From NCBI GenBank assembly GCA_016213125.1, contig JACRBR010000261.1:1-10619 (forward strand): a DNA stretch of 10,619 bases, read 5' to 3'. Below the pieces are notes generated by a model. It saw nothing but the letters and a program-made list of their open reading frames with translations. It made no database searches and was not told the DNA's origin. The stretch is from Chloroflexota bacterium (GTDB taxonomy: Bacteria > Chloroflexota > Dehalococcoidia > DSTF01 > JACRBR01). Below are positions 1-6,238 of the stretch, piece by piece (within the stretch, counting starts at the first letter, position 1; the number at the start of each line of letters is the position of its first letter). Both the position numbers and the translations under genes were made by a program.

Positions 1-513
1 CAGCCGGCCCGCCGTCGCCGGGAACGCCGCACGGAATCGGGTCGTGTCGTGGAACCGCACGCCCTCCCGGATGTGGAACACGTACGTCGTCTCGTCCGGC
101 TGCTCGGGCATCGCCGCCGCCAGGTCCGGGACGATCGTCCCCGCGCGTTCGTCTTCATATCGCAGTAGCCGCGAGAGCACCGCCGCGTGCACGTTCACGA
201 TCGGCCCCATCTGCGTCAGGTGTGGGTCGAACGTGTCGTGCGGCATCGCGTCAGAGTTGTACGCGCGTAGCACGCCGCCGCGATTCCCCGCGGGTGTCCT
301 CACGGTCCGCGGCGTCGCCCCGATCCCCTCCACCTCGCTGCGCGGGCTGTCCTTGCGGCTCAGCCCCACGATCGCGGCAACCGCACCGCCGGCGACGGCC
401 AGCCCCGCCCCAGCCAGGAACGTACGCCTCGTGATGTGCAGGTGACGATGACGCAAAGACGGCGGATTCCCATCCGCCGCTGGAGGTTGCGACCTTGAAT
501 CCTTGTCCGTCAC
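1..513 (-). CDS. ABC transporter substrate-binding protein, family 5 (peptide/nickel type), N-terminal part with Tat signal
   Basis: This would be the extracytoplasmic solute receptor of an oligopeptide/nickel-type ABC importer. 171 codons are visible and the gene continues past position 1. Residues 28-33 read TRRTFL, a twin-arginine export motif, followed by a hydrophobic Ala/Gly/Val stretch (about 33-51), so Tat export is predicted; there is no lipobox cysteine after it. From residue 79 the mature domain starts as the family does: GGVLRAYN, then TFDPHL (94-99), PDLAAAMPE (129-137) and TYVFHIREGVRFHD (143-156), the usual first strands of SBP_bac_5 proteins. I chose the GTG at 513 because it overlaps the topA stop in a GTGA arrangement, which suggests translational coupling. 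A TTG at 456 would give a 19-residue shorter protein that still keeps the Tat motif. Permease and ATPase genes are not in view, and the substrate cannot be told from this part. Family assignment is firm; the start is less so. Confidence 0.82.
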   Translation of the reverse strand, partial: MTDKDSRSQPPAADGNPPSLRHRHLHITRRTFLAGAGLAVAGGAVAAIVGLSRKDSPRSEVEGIGATPRTVRTPAGNRGGVLRAYNSDAMPHDTFDPHLTQMGPIVNVHAAVLSRLLRYEDERAGTIVPDLAAAMPEQPDETTYVFHIREGVRFHDTTRFRAAFPATAGRL

Positions 514-2912
514 GCCGAGGCTTGCACCAGTTCCGGTTCGGATGTCGGCTCGGCGTCACCCTTCCAGTCACACTGCGTGCACTTCGCCTGCCCGCGCCCC
601 GCCATGACGATCAGTGCACCGCACGAAGGGCACGGGTGCGTCAGCGGCCGCGACCAGCTCGTGAAGTCGCAATCCGGGTAGTTCGCGCAGGAGTAGAACG
701 TGCGCCCGCGCTTGCTCCGCTTCTCGACGATGTCACCCGCGTCCTTCGGGCACGCGACGCCCACCTTCTTCAGGATCGGCCGCGACCCCTTGCACTCCGG
801 GTATTGCGAGCACGCCAGGAACTGCCCGAAGCGGCCGCGCTTCACCACCATTGGCGACTGGCACACGTCGCACTTCTCGTCGGTCGCTGCCGGCTGCTCG
901 GCTTCATCGCCGATTGGCTTCGTGTTCTTGCACTCCGGAAAGCCCGTGCACGCCAGGAACTGCCCGAAGCGCCCCCATCGCACGATCATCGGCTTGCCGC
1001 ACTTCTCGCAGACTTCGTCCGTCTGCTGCTCCACGCGCGGCGCCTCCGCCGCTGCCTCCAGCTCCTTCGCCAGCGGCTCGTAGAACTCGCGGATCACCGG
1101 CGGCCACTTGCGCTCGCCGTTCGCGACATCATCCAGCTCGTCTTCCATGCGCGCTGTGAAACTCGCGTCCACGACCGCCGGAAACAGCTCCGTCAGCATG
1201 TCGCAGACGATGAACCCCAACTCCTCGGGCTTCAGCGCGCGGCCGTCCTTCTTCACGTACGACCGGTCCTGGATCGTCGACATGATCGATGCATACGTCG
1301 ATGGCCGCCCGATGCCGTTCTCCTCCAGCGCCTTCACCAGCGTCGCTTCGGTGTACCGTGGCGGTGGCTCCGTGAAGTGCTGATCCGGCTTCACCTCCAG
1401 CAGGCGGAGCAGGTCGGCCGCCGTCAGCTCGGGCAACGTGCGCTCGGCGTCTTCGTCCTCGTCCTCCGTGTCTCGGCCCTCGATGTACACCTGGCGGAAG
1501 CCTGGAAAGCGCATGTGGCTCGCGTTCGCACGCAGACCATACGGCTGCGCCTGCGTATCGACCTTCGCGTCGATGTCGACGCTTACCTGGTCAAAGACCG
1601 CGTCCGCCATCTGGCAGGCGATGAACCGCTGCCAGATCAGCATGTACAGCTTCTGCTGGTCCGGGGTCAACCCCTTGCGCAGCGCTGCCGGCTCCCGGAA
1701 CGCCGAAGTCGGCCGGATCGCTTCGTGTGCTTCCTGCGCGCCCTTCGTCTTGGTCTTGTAGAAGCGCGGCTGCCCCGGCACGAAGTCTCCGCCGTATTTC
1801 TGCGTGATGAACCCCCGCGCCTCGTCCCGCGCTACCTGCGCGATATTCAGCGAGTCGGTCCGCATATAAGTAATGAGGCCAACCTGCCCCTCGCCTGGGA
1901 TGTTCAGGCCTTCGTACAGCTGCTGCGCCACCGCCATCGTCCGCTTCGCCGAGAACCCGAAGCGCCGCGAAGCCTCCTGCTGCAGTGTGCTCGTCGTGAA
2001 CGGCGGAGAGGGCCGTCGAAGCTGCTGCTTCTTCCGTACCTCGCGCACGGCATACGACGCCGCCTTCAGGTCCGCTGTGACCGCCTGTGCCTGCTCGCCG
2101 GTGCCAATCTCCGCCTTCTTCAGCCCCGGCAGCGCGACCAGTCGTGCGTTGAACGCGTTCTCATCCCGGTCTGCCTGCTTCGCGACACACGTGTCGATCG
2201 TCCAGTACTCCTGCGGCACGAACTTCTCGATCTCGCGCTCGCGGTCAACCACCATCTTCAGCGCCACCGACTGCACGCGCCCCGCGCTGAGGCCACGTCG
2301 TATCTTCGACCACAGGATCGGGCTGATCTTGTATCCCACGAGCCGGTCCAGCACGCGCCGCCCCTGCTGCGCGTCCACCAGGCGCATATCGATTTCGCGC
2401 GGGTGGTTGAAGGCGTCGCGGACCGCGTCCGCCGTGATTTCGTGGAACTCGACGCGCTGATAGCGGTCCGTGGCCAGGTCCATCGCCTCGGCCAGGTGCC
2501 ACGAGATCGCCTCGCCCTCCCGGTCAGGGTCGGTCGCCAGGTAGATGATCGGCGCGCCCTTCGCCGATTCCTTCAGCTTCTTGATGACGTCCTTCTTCTC
2601 CCGCGGCACGATGTACCGTGGCGCGAAGTCGTCGTCGACGTTCACCCCCAGCTGCGACTTCGGCAGATCGCGCACATGCCCGACCGACGCCTGCACCTCG
2701 TACTTGCTGCCAAGAATGCTCGACAGCGTGCGGGCCTTAGCCGGCGATTCGACGATCACCAGGCTCTTCCCCGAACCCTTGGTCTTGGTGGTCTTGCGCG
2801 CGGTCTTCTTCGCGCTGCGCTTGCGAGCCGCCTTCGCGGCCGCCTTCATGGCCGGCTTCTTCGGTTGTTCGTCCAGCGCCTGCGCGCCGTTCTCTTCAGT
2901 CATATGTTCCAT
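510..2912 (-). CDS. topA: DNA topoisomerase I (type IA)
   Basis: Relaxes negative supercoils by transient single-strand cleavage through a 5'-phosphotyrosine. The 800-residue protein has a Lys/Ala-rich basic tail (about 17-49), then the Toprim domain with Glu55 in VESPAK and the acidic triad D128-P-D130-R-E132. SAGRVQS is at 209-215, and the catalytic Tyr349 lies in LITYMRTDS with the conserved Arg351. The core ends near residue 620. Four C-terminal zinc-ribbon segments follow: C635/C638/C655/C661, C681/C684/C701/C707, a third with C721/C742/C748 but Asp724 in place of the second Cys, and a short CxxC pair at 761/764 and 778/781. An acidic run (DTEDEDEDAE) is at 481-490. The start is ATG 2912, with GGGGAG only 3 bases upstream; ATG 2903 (Met4) is an alternative. 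A TATAAC box lies about 30 bp upstream. The stop overlaps the GTG of the downstream binding-protein gene. dprA is the upstream neighbour but is about 600 bp away. Identity is certain. Confidence 0.98.
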   Translation of the reverse strand: MEHMTEENGAQALDEQPKKPAMKAAAKAARKRSAKKTARKTTKTKGSGKSLVIVESPAKARTLSSILGSKYEVQASVGHVRDLPKSQLGVNVDDDFAPRYIVPREKKDVIKKLKESAKGAPIIYLATDPDREGEAISWHLAEAMDLATDRYQRVEFHEITADAVRDAFNHPREIDMRLVDAQQGRRVLDRLVGYKISPILWSKIRRGLSAGRVQSVALKMVVDREREIEKFVPQEYWTIDTCVAKQADRDENAFNARLVALPGLKKAEIGTGEQAQAVTADLKAASYAVREVRKKQQLRRPSPPFTTSTLQQEASRRFGFSAKRTMAVAQQLYEGLNIPGEGQVGLITYMRTDSLNIAQVARDEARGFITQKYGGDFVPGQPRFYKTKTKGAQEAHEAIRPTSAFREPAALRKGLTPDQQKLYMLIWQRFIACQMADAVFDQVSVDIDAKVDTQAQPYGLRANASHMRFPGFRQVYIEGRDTEDEDEDAERTLPELTAADLLRLLEVKPDQHFTEPPPRYTEATLVKALEENGIGRPSTYASIMSTIQDRSYVKKDGRALKPEELGFIVCDMLTELFPAVVDASFTARMEDELDDVANGERKWPPVIREFYEPLAKELEAAAEAPRVEQQTDEVCEKCGKPMIVRWGRFGQFLACTGFPECKNTKPIGDEAEQPAATDEKCDVCQSPMVVKRGRFGQFLACSQYPECKGSRPILKKVGVACPKDAGDIVEKRSKRGRTFYSCANYPDCDFTSWSRPLTHPCPSCGALIVMAGRGQAKCTQCDWKGDAEPTSEPELVQASA

Positions 2913-3238
2913 CTGCTCCCCGTCTGCCGGGGGCCCCGGTTGTTATACACGACGGGCCCGGCGGCACAACAGGTTCTTCGGACTCCTGTGTTCGAATCTG
3001 AATACGCCTCGTGCTCGATTCCAGAATTGGTGATCAGACGTCGCCAATCTCGTATTTGCCTTCGGCCCCGCTCCTCATTCGAGCCTAGCAGACGTGTCAA
3101 GGTTGACGCCAAGTCAGGTACCGCGTGCTCACAAAGGTCACACTGCGGTGGAGTGCCCTGACGACGGACATACTTGACAGCCGCTCGAATCTTCACCTGC
3201 CCTTGCGGCGTCACAGCGATCCGGTAGCCTGCCTGCAC
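2900..3238 (-). CDS. Unrecognised small ORF upstream of topA (doubtful)
   Basis: A 112-codon frame starts with GTG. Its first half looks protein-like (AGYRIAVTPQGQVKIRAAVKYV, then a CDLC pair at about 33-36 and an Arg-rich stretch RGRRQIRDWRR), while the last 30 residues look like translated noncoding DNA and run across the putative topA promoter. Its TGA overlaps Met4 of TopA as ATGA, an arrangement seen in coupled genes. Against it: no Shine-Dalgarno site, third codon positions much less GC-rich than in the neighbours, and no family I recognise. It could be a remnant of a decayed gene or chance. Upstream in the same frame a stop lies only about 27 bases before the GTG, so no longer gene is hidden here. 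Confidence 0.2.
   Translation of the reverse strand: MQAGYRIAVTPQGQVKIRAAVKYVRRQGTPPQCDLCEHAVPDLASTLTRLLGSNEERGRRQIRDWRRLITNSGIEHEAYSDSNTGVRRTCCAAGPVVYNNRGPRQTGSRWNI
2942..2969 (-). promoter_or_regulatory. Candidate sigma-70 promoter for topA
   Basis: On the minus strand a TATAAC -10 box (2942-2947, five of six consensus bases) is preceded by TTGTGC (2964-2969, three of six) with a 16-bp spacer. Transcription would start near 2935, giving a leader of about 23 bases that includes the GGGGAG just before the topA ATG. The -10 is good and the -35 weak, which leaves the call moderate. The box sits in an otherwise GC-rich run, which makes it stand out. Confidence 0.4.
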
Positions 3239-3261
3239 CGTAGCATCGACAACCCATCCGT

Positions 3262-3501
3262 TTGCTCAGGGGGAGCAGCCGGAGTGAGACGACAATTAAC
3301 GGCACGAAAGTCCGCATCAAGCAGACGCCGACCCTGAACGGTAGGCCCCACCTCATGCAGCATGCGCGCCAGGGCGATATTGGCGTACTTGCAGGCCCTT
3401 CGAAGCAGTCGCCAAAGATGGCGACGCTGTACGTCATCGTGCGCTTCGATGCCTGTGGGCACGATCACCGCATGCTTCGGGATGAACTGATCGACGTCTG
3501 A
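3262..3501 (+). CDS. Possible small protein with SH3-like barrel pattern, convergent with dprA
   Basis: This would be the only plus-strand gene in the window. The 79-codon frame ends 7 bases before the dprA stop, a tail-to-tail arrangement. Residues 17-79 alternate as a small beta-barrel would: KVRIKQTPTL, GDIGVLAGPS, LYVIVRFD, GHDHRMLRDELIDV. Short SH3-like bacterial proteins often show this kind of VRFD...H...DEL ending, but I cannot name a family. Most third codon positions are G or C, more than in the overlapping minus-strand frames. The start is unclear: TTG 3262 has no ribosome-binding site. A very good AGGGGGAG (3268-3275) sits 8 bases before a GTG at 3284, but that GTG is in another frame and stops after 17 codons, so a one-base frameshift near 3284-3300 (mutation or sequencing error) is possible. 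This is a candidate, not a firm gene. Confidence 0.35.
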   Translation: MLRGSSRSETTINGTKVRIKQTPTLNGRPHLMQHARQGDIGVLAGPSKQSPKMATLYVIVRFDACGHDHRMLRDELIDV

Positions 3502-3508
3502 GCGTCCG

Positions 3509-4621
3509 TCAGTGGTTCACGGCCGACGCTTCGCGGGCCCGCACGTAGTTCATGCGGCCCACCTGGCGGACGAGACCCTTGAGTTCCATCATTGCCAGCG
3601 CGCTCGTCACCGCTGCGATCGGGAGTCCCGACTCCCGGCGCAGGTCGTCGACGTACGCCGGCTCCGCCCCCAGGAGCCGCAGGAGTACGCCTTCGGTTTC
3701 GTCCGCCGGAATAAGCTCGGCCGCCTCGATCTGGTGCGTCGCCATCGTCAGGTTCAACTCCGCCAGCACGTCCTCGACTGTGAGCGTCGGCTTCGCTTCC
3801 CCGTCCTGGATCAGCTTGTTTGACCCGCGTGAATTGGGCGAGTAGATGCTCCCCGGTATCGCGAACACCTCGCGATTCTGATCAAGCGCCTGCCGCGCCG
3901 TGATCAGCGCCCCGCTCTTCAGGTCCCCTTCGACAACAAGCACCCCCAGAGACATGCCGCTCAGGATCCGGTTGCGCCGCGGAAAGTAGTCGCCGCGCGG
4001 CTCTGTGCCCAGCGGGTATTCGCTGACAAGCGCGCCTCGCTCCACGATCTGTTCCGCCAGGCGCTTGTGCTCCGGCGGATACACCAGGTCCAGCCCGCAG
4101 GCGAGTACGGCGATCGTCCGCCCGCCCGTGTCCAGCGCCGCGCGGTGCGCCACCGCGTCGACCCCGCGCGCGAGCCCGCTCACCACCGTCACCCGATTCG
4201 CCGCCAGGCCGCGCGACATCTCCTCCGCCACCTGCCGCCCGTACACGCTGACCCGCCGCGTGCCAACCACCGCGACGGCCCACTCGTCGGACTGCAACAG
4301 CTCGCCCCGCAGGAACAACACAGGTGGCCGATCGAAGACTTCGCGTAGCTGCCGCGGGTATCCCTCGTCGTGCCAGGTAAGGGCCCGCACTCCACCCCGT
4401 TCGATCCGCTGCGCCTCGTCCTCCGGGTTGATGCCTGTCCGCCCGTCCAGGATCGCTCGAAGAGCGGCGTCATCCAGCCCGGCGGACTTCAACTCCCCCG
4501 GCGTCGCTCGCCAGGCGTCTGCGAGCGTCCCGAAGTGGTCCTCGAGCTGCTGGATGCGCACGCGGCCGATGCCCCGGATCGCGGCGAAGGCGATCCAGTA
4601 CGTACGTTCTACTTCGTCCAT
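3509..4621 (-). CDS. dprA: DNA processing protein DprA (Smf)
   Basis: DprA binds incoming single-stranded DNA during natural transformation and loads RecA; it is also widespread in bacteria not known to be competent. The 370-residue protein has all expected parts: an N-terminal helix-hairpin-helix region (IRGIGRVRIQQLEDHFG, 15-31), then the Rossmann-like domain with VVGTRR (118-123), SGLARGVDAVAHRAAL (148-163), FPRRNRILSG (213-222), EGDLKSGALITA (231-242) and NSRGSNKLIQDG (263-274), and a C-terminal winged-helix domain (about 308-362). Length is typical for the family. The start is ATG 4621, 33 bases after the stop of the glycosyltransferase gene, with no Shine-Dalgarno site but a TATACT box placed for a leaderless transcript. 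It could be read both from the upstream genes and from its own promoter. Identity is certain; competence in this organism is inference only. Confidence 0.98.
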   Translation of the reverse strand: MDEVERTYWIAFAAIRGIGRVRIQQLEDHFGTLADAWRATPGELKSAGLDDAALRAILDGRTGINPEDEAQRIERGGVRALTWHDEGYPRQLREVFDRPPVLFLRGELLQSDEWAVAVVGTRRVSVYGRQVAEEMSRGLAANRVTVVSGLARGVDAVAHRAALDTGGRTIAVLACGLDLVYPPEHKRLAEQIVERGALVSEYPLGTEPRGDYFPRRNRILSGMSLGVLVVEGDLKSGALITARQALDQNREVFAIPGSIYSPNSRGSNKLIQDGEAKPTLTVEDVLAELNLTMATHQIEAAELIPADETEGVLLRLLGAEPAYVDDLRRESGLPIAAVTSALAMMELKGLVRQVGRMNYVRAREASAVNH

Positions 4622-4627
4622 ACGCCG

Positions 4628-4633
4628 AGTATA
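4628..4633 (-). promoter_or_regulatory. Candidate -10 box for a leaderless dprA mRNA
   Basis: TATACT (five of six consensus bases) lies on the minus strand in the 33-bp gap between the glycosyltransferase stop and dprA. With its last base at -7, position +1 falls on the A of the dprA ATG at 4621. There is no recognisable -35 element at 16 to 18 bp spacing and no ribosome-binding site, as expected for leaderless genes. Confidence 0.4.
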
Positions 4634-4654
4634 GGACGCCGCCTGCCGTACGAT

Positions 4655-6199
4655 CTAGCCCCCACCCACGCTGGCGGCGTCCGACTTTGGCGCGAGTCGC
4701 CCCGTGAGCGAGGCGAGGCGGTACAGGCGCCAGTCGTTCCGCGCCTCGATCAGGACATAACGTCGCGCGACGAACTCCTCCAGCTCGCCGAACGGGGCGT
4801 AGGCGTTGTCGGACACGACGACATACGCCGGGGGCTCCGCTGCCAGCTCTCGCACGACTGTTGGTTTCGCGTCCGGCAGCAGTTCGCCCAGGAATGACGT
4901 GTAGTAGGGCGTCGGGTTGCCCAGGTTGCCTGTCGCGTATAGCCAGGGCAGCTCGCTCCAGGCATAGACTGTGGTCCCCGCACCGTCCTCCCGAATCATG
5001 TGCGCGATGTCACGCGCGGACTCACCGCTGCCGTCGAAGAAACGCTCGTACTGCTGGTAGTCGCGGTTGCCGGTCTCGTACGACGCGTAGTTCCGGTAGT
5101 ACGCCGAAGGGCTGAGTTGTTGGCGGTGACGAGCCTCACCGAACTGGCCGGCGGCCAGGACCACTGCCAGCGCGGCCGCAACCCCAAGCATCGCGCGCTC
5201 TTGATTTCCCCGCGGCGCCACCAGCAGGAACCCGGCGGCGGTGAGTGCGAAGGCCGGCGCGGCTTGTTGAACATAATGCGGAAAGGGAAGCGCGCTCGAC
5301 GTCGCGCCCGCGAACGCGAACGCCAGCCACAACGGAGGAAGGTGCAACGCATCGACGCGTCCCCCTTCCGCGCGCCTCTGCACGAGCCACGCCGTAACCA
5401 GGAGCGCAGGCAGATAACCGGCGAAACGCAGCAACGGGTTCTCGTCCGGCCCCAATCCCGAATACAACGGGAGCGATCCCACTACCGCGTACCAGTAGTC
5501 GGGAAGCGCCCCCACAATCAGGAAGTACGCCGCAAAGGCAACCTGCGGCGCTGCAAAGCCGGCGGCCAACAACGACACCCCCCGCACTCCGCGAGGGTCC
5601 GACATCCAGATGAAGACGGCGATCGCGAGGCCGTCAAAGACCGCTACCTGCTTGTACGACGCGGCGATGCCGATGAAGATCCCCGCCGCCGCGAGGGCCC
5701 ACGGACGGTTCCGCCCCCCGGGATCCCGCGCACACACGACGCACAGCACGGCCAGCGTCGTCGGCAGGATCATGTATGTCTCCGTCAGCGCGAGATTGCC
5801 CTCGATGACGGGCGTGCACATGACGAACGCGAACACCCCCCCGGCGACCACCGCCTGCACGCGGCCATACATCCGGAACGCGACCGTCATCACGGCAGCA
5901 AGTGTGAGCAGCACGACCGCGCTCGTGACGAGGTGGAGCGCAAACATCCCGTTCCCGAAGAGCGTCTGGATCCCGGCGTACGTGTAGAAGATCAGCGGCG
6001 GCTTATTGTCCCATGCGTCGCCATAAAGGACGCCGCCGTGTCGGACATCAAGAGCAACGGCGGCAAAGATGCCTTCATCTCGATACCACCTCGGCTCCAC
6101 CAGTGACGGCAGCCGGAGCGCGAACCCCACCGCCAGCACCCCGGCGAAAGCGGCGGCGTACGCAACTGTGCCTCGATCGATCGTGAAGCGGCGGTTCAT
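4655..6199 (-). CDS. GT-C family membrane glycosyltransferase (ArnT/PMT-like)
   Basis: A polytopic membrane protein that probably transfers a sugar from a polyprenyl-phosphate donor to a lipid or protein on the outer face of the membrane. From ATG 6199 it has 514 residues. The first membrane helix (about 13-31) leads into RWYRDEGIFA, with the acidic pair Asp41-Glu42 in the first external loop, the catalytic-base position in GT-C enzymes of the GT39/GT83 groups. It continues with the conserved WDNKPPLIFYTY (63-74). About ten further hydrophobic segments run to about residue 350, including a PFPHYVQQAAPAFAL stretch (305-319) typical of the last helices. A soluble tail of about 150 residues with Tyr-rich loops follows. 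A GTG at 6202 would add one residue. The stop of the CBS protein gene is 39 bases upstream and dprA is 33 bases downstream, consistent with one transcript. Donor and acceptor cannot be read from the sequence. Confidence 0.85.
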   Translation of the reverse strand: MNRRFTIDRGTVAYAAAFAGVLAVGFALRLPSLVEPRWYRDEGIFAAVALDVRHGGVLYGDAWDNKPPLIFYTYAGIQTLFGNGMFALHLVTSAVVLLTLAAVMTVAFRMYGRVQAVVAGGVFAFVMCTPVIEGNLALTETYMILPTTLAVLCVVCARDPGGRNRPWALAAAGIFIGIAASYKQVAVFDGLAIAVFIWMSDPRGVRGVSLLAAGFAAPQVAFAAYFLIVGALPDYWYAVVGSLPLYSGLGPDENPLLRFAGYLPALLVTAWLVQRRAEGGRVDALHLPPLWLAFAFAGATSSALPFPHYVQQAAPAFALTAAGFLLVAPRGNQERAMLGVAAALAVVLAAGQFGEARHRQQLSPSAYYRNYASYETGNRDYQQYERFFDGSGESARDIAHMIREDGAGTTVYAWSELPWLYATGNLGNPTPYYTSFLGELLPDAKPTVVRELAAEPPAYVVVSDNAYAPFGELEEFVARRYVLIEARNDWRLYRLASLTGRLAPKSDAASVGGG

Positions 6200-6238
6200 C
6201 ACGGGATCCAGCCTAGCGGACGGGGCCTTGCGATTTCG

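Larger units (their letters stand above)
2913..3508. other. Unusual spacer between dprA and topA
   Basis: About 600 bp lie between the dprA stop and the topA start, on a window where the other recognised neighbours mostly sit within about 150 bp. The stretch is visibly richer in A/T than the genes around it. It holds the two weak ORF candidates listed separately (minus 2900-3238, plus 3262-3501) and the topA promoter. I see no tRNA fold, no transposase, no terminal inverted repeats and no stem-loop followed by a T run. An inserted and decayed segment, or a long regulatory region, are both possible. Confidence 0.5.

Noticed and set aside
2970..3000. A TTCGAA-containing stretch resembling a tRNA T-loop (possible tRNA remnant or attachment site)
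   Set aside because: The bases flanking TTCGAAT do not pair into a T-stem, and no acceptor or anticodon arm is found around it.
3061..3120. TTGACA on the minus strand upstream of topA as a second promoter
   Set aside because: No acceptable -10 box lies 16 to 18 bp downstream; the TATAAC site nearer topA is better.
495..3161. An 888-codon open frame on the plus strand opposite topA
   Set aside because: It is the mirror of topA: GC-biased codons leave the antisense frame free of stops. Its Arg/Leu-rich sequence has no domain, and topA accounts fully for the stretch.
3211..3468. Minus-strand frame of 85 codons after dprA (GIEAHDDVQRRHLWRLLRRACKYANIALARMLHEVG)
   Set aside because: Its middle looks protein-like, but it has no start signal, lower G/C at third positions than the overlapping plus-strand frame, and no family I know. 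At most one of the two is real.
5000..6106. A 368-codon plus-strand frame opposite the glycosyltransferase gene
   Set aside because: Very Arg-rich shadow of a clear membrane-protein gene with family motifs on the other strand.
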